A stretch of 64,000 nucleotides of DNA from Angiostrongylus vasorum (GCA_018806985.1 JADANN010000032.1:3307501-3371500), one strand, 5' to 3'; counted from the stretch's first letter, positions 11,045 to 31,887 are shown. Numbers and translations: made by a program. The notes: generated by a model not told the origin, from the letters alone.

Positions 11045-11489
11045 TCAGGCACTCGACGGTAGGATTTCTTTCAGAATTCGATACGACCCAGTCCTGTCGC
11101 AGTGCTACCCGGAGTCCTCAGAAAGGCATCGGGAACGATCAGCTGAGACGCGTGGCCAGTCGTCGTCGTCGTCGTCGTCGACGTCGCACACGGGCGATCA
11201 ATCCGCCATGGGCGTGGCAGCAACGCTCAGACGGCGCGAGAGAGCGCGCGAATGGCCGAAACGCAGTGCACGACAGTCGATCGATCGCGGTGGCGTTTCT
11301 GCAGCCACCCTCGTCGTCGTCAGCCATTTGGAGGACGCCGTCACTGGACGAAGAAAGCCAGTCGTAACTCCCTTGTTGTTGTTGTTTTCCACCGAAGTTA
11401 TGTGCACGCCAGATGGCACCACATATGGCATGACATACTGTAACACAAACGGAGCTTATCTGAACAAACCGGACTACATTCGTGATTAA
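11045..11489 (+). other. GC-rich island with (CGT)n tract and a Cys-containing open end
   Basis: The base composition is clearly richer in G, C and CpG than its surroundings. A (CGT)n run spans 11161-11186 and CGATCGATCGCGG occurs near 11278. The plus strand stays open from about 10995 to the stop at 11489, ending in MCTPDGTTYGMTYCNTNG and then YLNKPDYIRD. The end looks protein-like, but no family is recognised. It could be a promoter or first exon of an unseen gene. Confidence 0.3.
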
Positions 11490-11687
11490 TAGTGATCGTT
11501 ATACCGTTGCAAACTTGGTCATAATGTCGACTGTCGACTCAATCCATATATCACAATAACATCGAGCTGGTCTAACCTCAGTTTCATTTAAGTGACCCCA
11601 AAAACTAACGGTTTAATAGTCCTGAGCGCGGGTTGAACTAGAACGTATAACTACGAGGAGTACACAACAGTTTGATACGCTGATCTT

Positions 11688-12040
11688 TATGCTTTCTCTC
11701 TGTCCTGTTTATCTCTCCATCGTATTTATCTCTTTTCATTTCCTTTCTTTATCTCTCTCATCTGTTTATGATTTCGCGGCTATTGTTTATCTCTGACAGG
11801 ATCTCGTTTCACTCTTCGGGCATCTTCTTGGTTTCCTTTTCATTTCACCTTTGCCATATTTCTTCTGCAGTTTTCGTCTCTTTTGATCTCTCCATCTTTT
11901 GCTTCTCTATCTTATGTTTTCTCCTTTTTTCATTACTCCTGCATTCTTCCATACATATACATCGCCTTCTTTTTCCCTTTTCTTTCTTTTTTTCATCTCT
12001 CATCTTCTTGCCACTCGGCCTTCCCTGCTTTGTCCAGACA
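11688..12040 (+). repeat. Polypyrimidine tract with repeated TTTATCTCT-like units
   Basis: The plus strand is nearly all T and C for about 350 bases. TTTATCTCT recurs near 11710, 11728, 11750 and 11787. Hydrophobic, Ser/Phe-rich open frames across it follow from the composition and are not taken as genes. Confidence 0.6.
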
Positions 12041-12114
12041 TTCGAGTTTTAGGTATACGAAACAGAAAAAGGTACTCCATAGTCTCTCAAAGAGGCATTT
12101 CACTATAGTTAAAT

Positions 12115-12186
12115 ACTTGCCAAGACCAATGAGAAAGGAAGGGCATAAAGACTTGCCAAGACCAATGAGAAGAAAGGAAGGGCATC
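12115..12186 (+). repeat. Two-copy tandem repeat (36-39 bp)
   Basis: The unit begins ACTTGCCAAGACCAATGAGA and ends AAGGAAGGGCAT. The second copy, from 12151, has an extra AGA triplet. The near identity suggests a recent duplication. Confidence 0.85.
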
Positions 12187-12189
12187 TTT

Positions 12190-12650
12190 ATCCCTCTTGG
12201 TACTTTTGTTATACGAAAGTCAAATATGTACCTACTTGAGTAATTCCGTGGCCTGCCTTCCCTAGTTATGTGGCATACAGTATCCGCTTATCTTATAGAT
12301 ACAATTCTCTAGGACGCGTCAATGTAGCCACTTTAAACTCTTCCCATGAACGACATTCATCCTTCGATTCGCTTTTACATTTGCGTTCTCATGGATTTCA
12401 GTTTCAGGGGGACGTCTTTGAAGTACTGTGGCTTGATGAGCAGAATCAACAAGGTAGTTGTGGCGTAAGCCTATGCCATGGATGTACAGAAGAGCTTTAG
12501 GAAAAGTGGCATCATCTTTGTGATCAGTTGTTCTTTGAGAGGATCGAACGCGTCTCATTCTAAGTCCTGGACACCCTCGATATCGAAAAGAATACGGGAT
12601 CCTGATCTAGTAAATTACAGCTCGCTGAAAACCACCTTTATACTTACATG
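12190..12650. other. Unassigned DNA
   Basis: A moderately open stretch (12270-12560) with no recognised domain. It may be a decayed repeat. No splice-bounded exon could be supported. Confidence 0.3.
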
Positions 12651-12654
12651 TTCA

Positions 12655-13045
12655 TGGGGCGTATAGCACTGTGGTAGAGATGTCCGTCATCACGAGCACG
12701 GTGCTAGTTCGATTCCGCTCCGGATCAACCAAGTCTCTCATCCCTCCCGGGTCGGGAAATTGGTACCGCCCTTGTCCGGGAAAAAAATCACTCCCTGCAA
12801 TTCCCTTGGAAACGCTTCAGCCCGGCTATCTCAGAACTCCAGGGAGAATTGCTCGACCAGCACTCTACAGTATTCAAGATGAAAATCTTCAAGCAGCAAC
12901 CGAAACCACACGTAAAACTTGGAAGGCCTTCGAGAACGATGGATGCGAGGAGTCGAATCGGATGTGAGAAGTGCTGGGATCCGCAGAATAGACGTGAAGG
13001 CGGATAAAATAAAACAAAATAAAATAAAATAAAAATAAAGTAGAA
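12655..13045 (+). mobile_element. SINE2 copy with intact head and A-rich tail
   Basis: The head GGGGCGTATAGCACTGTGG and GGTGCTAGTTCGATTCCGCT carries good A and B boxes. The tail at 13005-13040 is a run of AAATAAAAT units. ATGTTC flanks both ends (before the head and at about 13054), a possible target duplication. This is the best SINE2 template in the window. Confidence 0.85.
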
Positions 13046-13213
13046 ATACCTGTATGTTCGGTCCAGATATGTTCTGCCATAAAAAAATGAATCATATCAT
13101 ACTTTGAAATAGTGGAGTGTTTCTTTTATTAACTACGAATCTTCTTGATCCATACGGTTCCATTCCAGTGTTACAGTAGCACGTTCCCAATTATCTTGTG
13201 TTCACGTTTCATG

Positions 13214-13335
13214 GGACGCGCGTAGCGCAGTGGTTAGCGTTTCTCCGCAATATACCCGTGCTCTTTGGTTCCATCCCGCGTCCAGGGCTCACCAAGCCTT
13301 CAATTCCACCGTTGTCGGCAAATTGATATCAAACG
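13214..13335 (+). mobile_element. SINE1 5' part
   Basis: GGGACGCGCGTAGCGCAGTG, TTAGCG and GGTTCCATCCCGCG form the tRNA-like head. The body stops after GTCGGCAAATTGAT, where a minus-strand SINE2 begins. The rest of the SINE1 is missing. Confidence 0.75.
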
Positions 13336-13344
13336 ACATACATC

Positions 13345-13690
13345 GGTTTTTTGACGGGACCCGTTTTTCACATCTAGTGTGAGGATCGTATCACTTCTTG
13401 TGTTTGATTCGTCTAGTCGCTTTCGTCGTCCACGAAGGTATTCCAACTTTTTTCATGTGGGTTTGGCTGTCCTTCGTTATGAATATTGGTGAATGCTGGA
13501 CGAGCCGATTTTCCTTGGAATCCTAAGATAGTCGGGCTAGAGCGTTTCAACTTCGACTACAAAGCAAGCTTTTTCCAAGACAAGTACGGTACCAACTTCC
13601 CCTCCCAAGAGGGATGAGGGGGCTTGGTGGGCAGCCGACGGGGTCGAAGCAGCACCGTGCTCATGATGATCGGAACCACAACCACTGTGC
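13345..13690 (-). mobile_element. SINE2 copy
   Basis: The tail-side sequence GACGGGACCCGTTTTTCAC is at the left. The body contains CCAAGACAAGTACGGTACC and the head region CACCGTGCTCATGATGATCG is at the right. It truncates the SINE1 to its left. Confidence 0.75.
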
Positions 13691-13849
13691 TCCCCTCTCC
13701 ACCCTCCATACACCCTAAACATCAATTCAAAAGGACCAATTACGTTGTAAGACGACCAGTCATAAAACCAACACTGTAAAAGCTGAAACAGTTGGCATAT
13801 GAAGCCCCGCCCCACCCAACGACTGTTGACAGCACCGATAGGGTAAAAC

Positions 13850-14045
13850 CATGGCTGAGAAAAAAGACAATTGAAGGTCCTCGGAAAGGTCCTCGATTGG
13901 TGTGGTGGATAGCAAGTGAACCCTTGGTAAGGGTAATCGATGGCTCGAAGCCCAATTGAGGTTTGAAGTTTTGCTCATATCTCAGCATCCCTATGGTGGT
14001 ATTTCAAATCCAATCCTGCCATGGAAAAAGATCAGGTGGAAAATA
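13850..14045 (+). mobile_element. SINE3 copy, diverged
   Basis: TGGTGTGGTGGATAGCAAGT and GGCTCGAAGCCC mark the head. GAAGTTTTGCTCATATCTCA marks the body, and AATCCTGCCATGGAAAAAG marks the tail. Confidence 0.65.
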
Positions 14046-14530
14046 AAACTTAAACTACCGTTGTACCAAAATACTGCTGAAACTACTTTCAGAAAAATTT
14101 GTAGGCTCCTGAAATTTAGCACTTTGACGTGATCGAAGGAATAACTTACATTTTGTCGAGAAGGGTGAAAAAATATTACTTGCGATATGTGTATATGAAG
14201 TTAATGGTTAAAAACTAATATTATTCACCTAACAACCAATCAGTTTTGATTGGACGAAGAATTGGCTGACCCTAGAAAACAGACTTTATGTGAAAGATTC
14301 CCTTGATACTTCAATGACATCAGCTTTAGTTAGAGGTAAAGTTAGTGGAATATTATGATGGTAACAGTGTGAACATCTTCATAATCCTTCAATTTCGAGT
14401 CGTCGAAAAGCCAAGGGAAGTACCAATAACCTTTTTTATGAAGAACATTCGATTAGAGCGAAGATAATGTGTAATTCCTGTTCACTTTTCGATGCTACGT
14501 TATTTATTTATAAGAAAAACCTATAGCCTT
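14046..14530. other. Unassigned AT-rich DNA
   Basis: No gene or repeat family recognised. Confidence 0.35.
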
Positions 14531-14534
14531 ATTG

Positions 14535-14785
14535 TGGGACGCCTGTAACGAAGTGGTCACAGATGCCGTGAAATACACTGAGGGTCGCTGGTTCCATCCG
14601 CGCTCCAAGCAAGATCAGGCAATCCGTGCTTTGAAATGGGGAAGGAACCTATAATAAAAGGTAAAAAGATAAAGCTCTTGGCGTAGATCAATCCCTGAGT
14701 GATGCGTCATGTATTCGATTTCATTACGGACCGTGCAGGTGACTGAATGCATATCTGGCCTTTACAGTGAATACACGAGCAGGCA
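14535..14785. mobile_element. Two SINE1 fragments facing each other
   Basis: A plus-strand 5' part (14535-14625, with GGTTCCATCCGCGCTCC) is followed by a minus-strand 3' part. The second begins AAAAAGATAAAGCTCTTGGC and reads through TGAATGCATATCTGGCC to 14785. Confidence 0.65.
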
Positions 14786-14829
14786 CACGTAAGAATTGAC
14801 ATGAATGAGCATATAAACGACAATTTAGT

Positions 14830-15185
14830 GCAGATAGATCAGTGGTAGTGATGCCGTTGGATTTGCACAAATCCCTGGTTCGAACCCATTCAAGGCTAAA
14901 CAAGCGTTTCATCTCTCCAAAGTCAGTGAATCGCTACCAGACTTGCCTAGAAGCAGTTCGATCTCTTCAATTTACAAAACTTGGTGACTACCTGGGAAGA
15001 GTAAATCGACTTGACCCGCATTGAACGACATTCAGAAAAGCAAAATCTCTCAAGTAGCAGCCTAATCTACTCACAAGCACGAAGGACTTCGTGGGTGATG
15101 GATGTAGGGAAATAAATCGAGACTAAGAAAAAATATGCGGCTAGGATCCACAGAATGCATGGTGCTTGGGCGTGTAAAATAAAAA
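14830..15185 (+). mobile_element. SINE2 copy, diverged
   Basis: CAGTGGTAGTGATGCCGTTG and GGTTCGAACCC form the head. CATCTCTCCAAAGTCAGTG and TAGGATCCACAGAATGC belong to the body. The tail is GTGTAAAATAAAAAAGG. Confidence 0.65.
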
Positions 15186-15289
15186 AGGATAGAAATAGAT
15201 CATAAGGGATACTGCTCTGTTTGGAAAAAATTACTTACCAGGAAGGGGATGAAAGGAAATGAGCATGTAGAGTAGAAGGGGATAAATAA

Positions 15290-15430
15290 TAAAAGATAAG
15301 ACGTTAGGCGTTGATTAGTCCCTGAGGAATGGGCCATGCATTCTATTTCATCAAGCATCATGGATATTGTTGAATGAATATCTGGCCTATGCAATCACTT
15401 GCGGTAGCAACAGATGTATCGAATTTAGGG
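15290..15430 (-). mobile_element. SINE1 3' fragment
   Basis: Starts AAAAGATAAGACGTTAGGCG and continues through CTGAGGAATGGGCCATGCAT and GAATATCTGGCCTATGCAAT. The head is missing or unrecognisable. Confidence 0.6.
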
Positions 15431-16430
15431 TGGTCATCCGTGCAAATGTCCGATAGCAATTTGCTGCCACGTGATGAATGGAAGACTTGGCGAAATGGGT
15501 CTTGGAATTGAACCAAGGAGCATGTATATGGTGCAGGAGTGCTCTGTGCTGCATGCAGCAGACTGCATATATGCGGAACGTATTATGAGCCAATACAGTG
15601 CGGCCGAAACATGGAGCCAATCCCCTACCTACGGATGAAAATGAGTACATGGTTACAATCGTGCCTTCTGTTAGTTACTTAGTTGGATACTTGGATGACT
15701 CGTTTTCACGGGTTGTGCGGGCCCCTAACGCAATGTCGACTTTTTCGGAGCTTTGCTGTTTTATATTCTCTTAGTTACAACTTGCAAACGAGGTACGTAG
15801 CCTAGCAACTAACCGAGAAGAAATTTCTTACACAAGTACGATACCTGGTACTCAATAACAATGATTCCATTGCTCAAATTTGAAGTAACGACTGCGTTCA
15901 TTATTTCTACCTCATGACGATAGGTGCATTCGTCAATAGCGAGTACAATCCAACCTATAGAAATGGTATTAGGTACTTATATGTGAACTGCTTCTCAGTG
16001 AAATATGGGAATATTCGTGCTCGTTGTTTTGAAATTCATTCGGAAAAAATAAAATCCAGGTACTCTCGAACGTCGGGAAAATATTTGTCGACAAATAGAT
16101 ATGGTATGGATGAAATGTAAGGGACTCGACCAACCCAGGACATTAAGGAAGGGTGCCCACGAATTGTTGACATAAATATGCGAATATTGGAAAAGCATCG
16201 ACGGAACAGAACTCATCCAGAAACTTCTGCTGAAGTTGTAAGATAACTTGGTTTTTTTCAGTGCACAGCAGCATATTCACCAAGGCACAGCTTCTCCATA
16301 AATGATTTGCCTTTTTTTCCCCTTTTTTATGGCGAACGAGCAATTATACAGAATATTTTATAGAAACTGAGGCCAGTAATTTGCCTGTTCGAAGAAATTA
16401 TTTGTGAGGAAGGTGGTGAAATAAATACAT
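15431..16430. other. Unassigned DNA
   Basis: No supported gene or repeat. A few open frames of 60-90 codons occur on both strands without recognisable motifs. Confidence 0.3.
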
Positions 16431-16439
16431 AGTAAGGGA

Positions 16440-16905
16440 TGAAGCGCCCAGTGCTGATCAATATCTTAGGGATGGGCAATCGACTGCATTCCTGGCATCG
16501 TAGACGTGATTAAATGCATATCTGGCCTACACAATATCTTGCAATGACCTAACGATCTACCCAGGGTAGTTGGCGGTGGGGTATAGCAGTGGTGGTGCAG
16601 CCGTTCATCACCACTTCAGTACGGAAATGGTTCGATCTCTCGCCGGTCTCATTGAGGATCTCATAGTTCCGGGGTCGGGGATTCGGTCCCAGAGTTATGT
16701 AGAAACAAATCATTGGCTCCAATCCAAGTGACAATGATCAGAACGAGTCATACAAAGCGAAAAAGAAATTAAATAGATGAAAGATACGACAGGTTTAGCG
16801 CCAATTCGTCAACCACGGAGGGATGGAATGCTTAGGTAGACCAGGACGCGAGATTGCACCAATGACCGTGTGTATTCTAGAGCACCACTGACCGCTGCGC
16901 TGCAA
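16440..16905. mobile_element. SINE1 (-) interrupted by SINE2 (+)
   Basis: A minus-strand SINE1 3' part (16440-16557, GGGATGAAGCGCCCAGTGC) is followed by a plus-strand SINE2 5' part. The SINE2 (16565-16740) has GGTATAGCAGTGGTGGTGC and GGTTCGATCTC in its head. The rest of the minus-strand SINE1 resumes near 16795 with CCACGGAGGGATGGAATGCT. The order of parts shows SINE2 inserted after SINE1. Confidence 0.65.
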
Positions 16906-17221
16906 GTACTGTTCAGAAAAGAAATACGTATAAAGTATAGATGTTGCAAATGGTTGGAGAAAAATGTAATGAAGGATTTCTCGTCAGAGTTGTCCACGGT
17001 GAATGTATTAGTATTTCGTGGATGTGGTTACGAACTAGTAAGCCAGAAAAAAAAGCATGAAAGAAAAGACAAGCAATTCTGTCATTTTGCACATCAGAGG
17101 AAATAGCTGACGAACTGCTTCAAGTCAAGTAGAGGACACTAATGTGACACTATTCATACTGATCGTTGAGCACTTCGATGACGTCATCACTATCTTATGA
17201 CCGATGCCGGTTTTTTTGTTA

Positions 17222-17495
17222 AAGGATAAAGTAAAGGATAAAGCTCTCGGCGTTGATCAATCCCTAAGGGATACACCATGCATTCGACCTCATTAACCAT
17301 CGTTGGAGGTGATTAGATGCAATCTAGTATTTAAAAAGACTAGCAGAAGCCTACCGATGTATCGAATCAGTGCTGCTATCCTCCCAGACAAGTCTGGTAC
17401 CAATTTACCGACCCCGGAGGGATAGAAGGCTAGGTGACCCTGGAATACAGGGATTGACCCCATGTGTATTGCACGACTGCCAATAAAACCCCTAT
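17222..17495 (-). mobile_element. SINE1 copy
   Basis: The tail is doubled at the left (AAAGGATAAAGTAAAGGATA, then AAGCTCTCGGCG). It has a full body including CGATGTATCGAATCAGTGC and GACAAGTCTGGTACC. The head is degraded on the right (GACCCCATGTGTATTGCACG). Confidence 0.8.
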
Positions 17496-18290
17496 AATTA
17501 CAGTACTTTAATCATTGAAAACGTTCTTAGAAGAGATTTTGCTCTGTTGTTGTAAATAGGGCATGTTGTTTTTTACAACGTTATTTCAGTCTGAACTTTT
17601 TAAAGGGGGTGCGGTCAGACGTAAACTATACATTCGAGGACGTGACTGCATCAGACTTGGCGAGTTCCTGTTGTATTTTTTCAGCATCTGGGATCGAAAC
17701 TGGTTATTCGCATACTGTTCTTCATAGTTCTTTGATAATTAGAATACGTGAGCCGTTGAAAATGTGGTTGGGCTACAGAAGAAACTTTGATCTCAGACAT
17801 TTAGACCTCGATATTTTAGCGTAAGAGTGGTCCTTTAAAACACTTACTTGGTTGTTAAAGTTGTTTGGAACAAAGATTTCTAGACGAAATGAAAAACAAT
17901 GAACGATATCCTGTCAGTCACAAACGTTAGCAAAAAACGAAATGGTGATATCGTTGTGGTCTAACGGACGAAATACCAGTCGTTCAACTGCTTTCGTTTT
18001 CGAAACACGAGCTTCGGCGAAAAAGAAGTGACGAAAGTACGACTTCGGTGCTCCATAGAATAATGATTTCATCAAAGTAGAGTAGAAGTCTTGCATAATA
18101 TTTGCAAAAGTCTCTGTATTCTGTTGCCTTTTATTGCAATTAATAAAGTTCACTTCGAGATGAGATATTCTTCCATAAAGTTGAAAGCGGCCACCATTTT
18201 CACACCGTTTGAGTGGAAATCAATTCACATCGTACCTCAAGTGTTAAGAAACGACTTTCATTTAAATTTTTCATGAATACTCAATGCGGC
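17496..18290. other. Unassigned DNA with one odd open piece
   Basis: On the minus strand near 17700-17615 a short open piece reads SIPDAEKIQQELAKSDAV and ends at a donor-like GTATAG. It looks like a helical exon, but no family is recognised and the upstream frame is closed. The rest shows nothing. Confidence 0.2.
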
Positions 18291-18294
18291 TATA

Positions 18295-18410
18295 TTTGGA
18301 AAACGTGAACCTTAGATCAGATCGAACCCGCGATTTTCCTTTCCTGGGGCTCGCGTGTTACTCAGTGCACCACTGAGTCCCTTGCTTTACCGTTCTCTCA
18401 GCCAGGCTTC
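18295..18410 (-). mobile_element. SINE3 variant-b head fragment
   Basis: Read on the minus strand, GACTCAGTGGTGCACTGAG and GCGGGTTCGATCTGATC form a tRNA-like head. It is the same type as at 30310-30500 and 42700-42905 and differs from the main SINE3 head. Confidence 0.6.
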
Positions 18411-19005
18411 TAAATGAAAAGCCAACATCGTGAATTCAACGCTGTTTTTGAGCTTAAACGAGGTGGTTACATGAATTTTCTATTATGGCTAACATTTTGG
18501 CGACGTCACCTTCCTCAGAGCCCCGGCGACTCGAGTCAATTGCCCAGAGCCGCTCGTCCTCAGGATGTGGCTGGGTATTTGTATTCACATAGAGACGAAT
18601 CTAATGAAGTAGAGCATTGTACGACTGAAGTAATGGCCTCATTCGGCAATAACCTGTTAGACTCCTCTAGATACTCAACCCATATAATGGCGACTCACAA
18701 GAAGGTGATCTTGGCGCCAAAACATCGTACACAGTGGTAATTTATGCAAAACCCCATTGAAGCTTAGCAAAACAACAACATATAAAGTCCCGTCAACTTA
18801 ATTGCTGCTCGTAATACAAGCCTCAGTAGGAATATATGTTCTGTTGGCTTCAGAAAATCGCAGTTTCATAGTCTTAGAATAGGAAAACTTGCATGCTGTT
18901 GATAAAAAATCTGCCTCTATCAGTGATTTTTTATCTCAGTCCATGAAGTTCATTATGAGCCAAAGTAATGGACTTCGAAAAGAGAAATTCGGAAAAAAAC
19001 TATCT
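18411..19005. other. Unassigned DNA with a 108-codon open frame
   Basis: An open frame runs from an ATG at 18414 to the stop ending at 18740. It has an aromatic start (MNFLLWLTFWRR) and no recognised domain. It begins directly after a SINE fragment, so a transposon or chance origin is likely. Confidence 0.2.
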
Positions 19006-19009
19006 TGAT

Positions 19010-19140
19010 ATATTAGTAGGCTACCCGCAAGTCATCGTATAACCCACATAAGCATTCAATCAACCCTCCGAAGCTACGAATGGCATCGAATGCTTGACGT
19101 ATCCCTAAGGAATAGATTGACCTCAATCGCTTTGTCTTCA
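19010..19140 (+). mobile_element. SINE1 3' fragment
   Basis: GTAGGCTACCCGCAAGTCAT, CATAAGCATTCAATCAACC and AAGGAATAGATTGACC follow the SINE1 order without the head. Confidence 0.6.
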
Positions 19141-20275
19141 CCACTTTATGAGCCGAGATGTGTTTGCTTAGGGCTGGAAGACAAAAGTATACTTACAATT
19201 TGAAGTCAATTCGTACGTCATTACGTGCTAAGTAATAACTACGTCTAAGACGAAGTACCTTTAGGAGCAGAATTGTACAAAAAAATAAAATTAGCAAAAA
19301 AAAAGGAACCACGGGAATAGTGGCATTAGGAAATCTTCACCTCTGGCAAGGTTACTGAATAACGAGTTCTGAACAGCTCTTCCCTGACAAATGGTGCGTG
19401 CCGTTGTGAGGTACTCAGTCAAGAAAGGATGACATCAACATCGTCGACACTAAAGTAGGCTATCGTCTAAGACGATTAAGAGAAAAAAGAAAAAAAACAA
19501 CGTTCATCCGCGTAACCATGGTTTCGTTGTGCGACATCAACATGTAACTTAGAAATGATTTTTGCATTAAAGAAGGCTTCGTTTAGAGTAGTTGGGATGT
19601 GCACTAAGAAAGCGTTGTAGAACTCAACTACGCAAAAATGAAATCTCTTCAATAACATTTCTAAGATAGAATTCTACACCACAGATTTGTTCCATTGATG
19701 AGTACCTCCTGAAGAATCTCACACCATATACGAAACATTAAAATGATTTCTCTGCACCTTGCTGAAAGCAACGTCTTCATGTTTATCGATATGAATAGTT
19801 TCGTTACTCAAACCCAGTACACATTCAGCCACAATCCAATACAGACCGCGCCTCCATAGCTCCAGATTCGATAACGAAATTTTATCTCATTTTCTTTAGA
19901 AATCCTGTAGAATTTAGCAGATTTCTAGGCGCATCGCTTCTAGAGATACTAGTCCTTCACGAAATTATTTCGCTCTTTGATTCCCCTTGACGTTTTTATA
20001 TATAAATTCTTCATGCGTGACTGACATTTCGACATAACGCAATTTTCGGGACTTGCAGTTGTTTACAATGACATGCAACTGGGCTAAATCATTAATTCTG
20101 GTTACCGTAACACTCTATCGTCCAATTTCGATGTCATAGACGACTTTGACAGCTACGCATCAGTGGATATCTACTTCACTGATACGGAAACAAGAGGTAT
20201 TACGTGGTCTTTGCTTACAACACAAACCAAAACAAAGTAGTAATCATATGTGAGACGATGAGGTTTGTCTGTATA
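19141..20275. other. Unassigned AT-rich DNA
   Basis: No supported gene, RNA or repeat. Confidence 0.35.
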
Positions 20276-20279
20276 AGCA

Positions 20280-20470
20280 ATCATTGTACGCTGCATTACA
20301 GACGTGGGCAATGGTCCCACACCGCACTCCGAACGAACCTCGCCATGGCACTGGGCTCGGCAAGTTAATAGTAGGGCTTCGCAAGTCACTACATAGATTA
20401 AATGTGCGCTCAATTACCTCGGATACCTAACATATCCCTAATGGATAAGTTGACATCAAACGCTTGATCT
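20280..20470 (+). mobile_element. SINE1 copy, heavily diverged
   Basis: GGTCCCACACCGCACTCC, GGGCTCGGCAAGTTAAT, GCGCTCAATTACCTCGG and CTAATGGATAAGTTGACATC follow the SINE1 body order with many changes. Confidence 0.5.
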
Positions 20471-21008
20471 TATAACTTGAACATGAACCACACCTGGATC
20501 TGCTACCTGACATTCCAATCATTAGGCTTTTGTCATCGTAACTATCTTGACACTCATACCTATGTTCCCGCCGGTTCTAATTGCTTTGATGGGATTACTT
20601 TTCCCTTTGGTTATTTTTTCTTACACTTCTTTAACGAGGCATACTGTCATTCCACCAGCATATTCATTTCATTTTCAAAACAAAAAAACCTTATTGTATT
20701 AGAACTCTTTAAGCCTCAGTTAATAATGTATTGACAAACAATATACATGGCCTTAGGCATAAACGACCATCAAGTTGATTAAAAATTAACCGTAAGTTAG
20801 TTAAACGACCGCCTTATGAAACAATGTCAATTACTCCAAAACGAAGTAGGTTATCACCTGAAAGGGAAAGAAAAGGAACATTCATAACCGGAAGTTCTGG
20901 ACAGCGGATGGTTCGGAACAATGGATAGCACAGGGGTAAAGATGGAGTCTTTACTCCTAATAAAATCAATTCTCATTGCTTTCCGGAGTTCACAACAGCA
21001 CTGAAGAT
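20471..21008. other. Intergenic DNA downstream of rpt-6
   Basis: No gene recognised. It follows the 3' end of the minus-strand proteasome gene. Confidence 0.4.
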
Positions 21009-21014
21009 TTTATT
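21009..21014 (-). terminator. Poly(A) signal of rpt-6
   Basis: AATAAA on the minus strand, 72 bases past the stop codon of rpt-6. Distance and sequence fit nematode 3' ends. Confidence 0.7.
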
Positions 21015-21086
21015 GAAGCAGAGACCAGATGTTTCATAATCAACATGTAATGCTACACGCAGATTTTCGTAGAATTCTAGAATAGC

Positions 21087-30865
<9,779 letters not shown>

Positions 30866-30876
30866 GGACTGAAAAA
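30866..30876 (-). promoter_or_regulatory. Likely spliced-leader trans-splice acceptor of rpt-6
   Basis: TTTTTCAG ends at 30869 on the minus strand, leaving only TCC before the ATG. An acceptor this close to the start with no upstream coding exon is the usual sign of SL1 trans-splicing in nematodes. A short 5' exon from cis-splicing is the alternative. Confidence 0.6.
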
Positions 30877-30984
30877 TGCCATACATATAAGAACTAATGA
30901 AAAATATCGATCATGAGTGAAACTGGACACGAATGGAACACCAGATAAGTCGGCAAATCGTCATGTTAGCTGTATAGTAAAGCC

Positions 30985-31345
30985 GAATGGTATAACTATT
31001 CTGGAAATCCAGAAATGGGGATGAAGTGGAAAGGATGAAGAATGCGCGGCGCAATGTCATGCCATATGCGGACGAGTTTCCCGCGGACATAGTGAGGCCC
31101 ACACCGGTGCAAGCGGTTCGCTTCAGCTCATAAAATGCGAAGATATTGACTGGTATAACTGTTTCTGGAAGAGTTTCTGATATCCTAATGAACCGGTACT
31201 GGACATCCAGGGAACGGGAAAGAAGTGGAGAGGGTGAGTGATACGGCGCGAAATGTCATGCTATATTCGTACGAGTTTCCCGAGGACGTCGCGCCGCCGA
31301 CGCCGTCGCTAGCGGTTTGCGTCAGCTGCGAAAATGTGAAAATAC
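30985..31345. repeat. Diverged tandem duplication between rpt-6 and H3.3
   Basis: Copy 1 (30987-31140) and copy 2 (31148-31345) share GGTATAACT near their starts, then AATGTCATGC, ACGAGTTTCCCG, GGAC and AGCGGTT in order. Copy 2 carries an extra segment of about 36 bases. The plus strand reads MPYADEFPAD in one copy and MLYSYEFPED in the other. Copy 2 stays open to ILFASGF, but copy 1 is closed by TAA. Function unknown; it lies in the shared upstream region of two divergent genes. Confidence 0.65.
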
Positions 31346-31804
31346 TATTTGCGTCGGGTTTTAGGTCCAAACGTTTACTTAATGTTCCTATGCAGTATTA
31401 GCTTCTCCTTATTCTCTACCAGTTCTTGCTTTTGACTCTACTCAGACTTTCTTTTGAAAATCTTCGTTCAGGTACAACTTAAACAGTTGCAGCTGTCTTT
31501 GCACTGTAGTAGAATAAACGTTGTACCTACAAGTTTTTGTGTTTCTGTTCTTCCTCACGACCAACAGGAGTGGTCCCGCTGATTGTCAACGTCGGTTGGT
31601 TGCGCAAGTTTGCGCATTTGACGCCGACTGCTATGATTTCTAGATTTTCGGCACATTTGGGCCATTCCATAAGGCCGTGTCGATTCCAAAGTGTGACGGC
31701 TTCGTGGATAAATTCACAATCCGAACATTAAACACTTCCAAGGCAATCTTCTACTTCCTGGCTCGTAGGCAGATTTTGCAGATACGGAGTGTCACTTCGC
31801 AGTT

Positions 31805-31846
31805 ATCGATCGTCCCGACGAGGTCACTCGCAAGTGACCGATCGAT
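31805..31846. promoter_or_regulatory. Inverted repeat upstream of H3.3
   Basis: ATCGATCG and GTCACT are mirrored by AGTGAC and CGATCGAT around TCGCA, with a 10-nt insertion in the left arm. The position, about 730 bases before the H3.3 ATG, fits a promoter-proximal element, but no known factor site is claimed. Confidence 0.5.
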
Positions 31847-31887
31847 ACTGAGTCCCGCCACGGTTTCCATCGCGGAGGCGTCAGTTT

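Noticed and set aside
11768..12239. Hydrophobic open frames of 94-118 codons.
   Set aside because: They cover a polypyrimidine tract, so Phe/Ser/Leu-rich text without stops is expected from composition.
31400..31530. A candidate N-terminal exon of rpt-6 (minus strand reads YYSAK).
   Set aside because: It runs into a stop with no usable donor. The exon at 30865-30755 fits in phase and length and aligns to the family.
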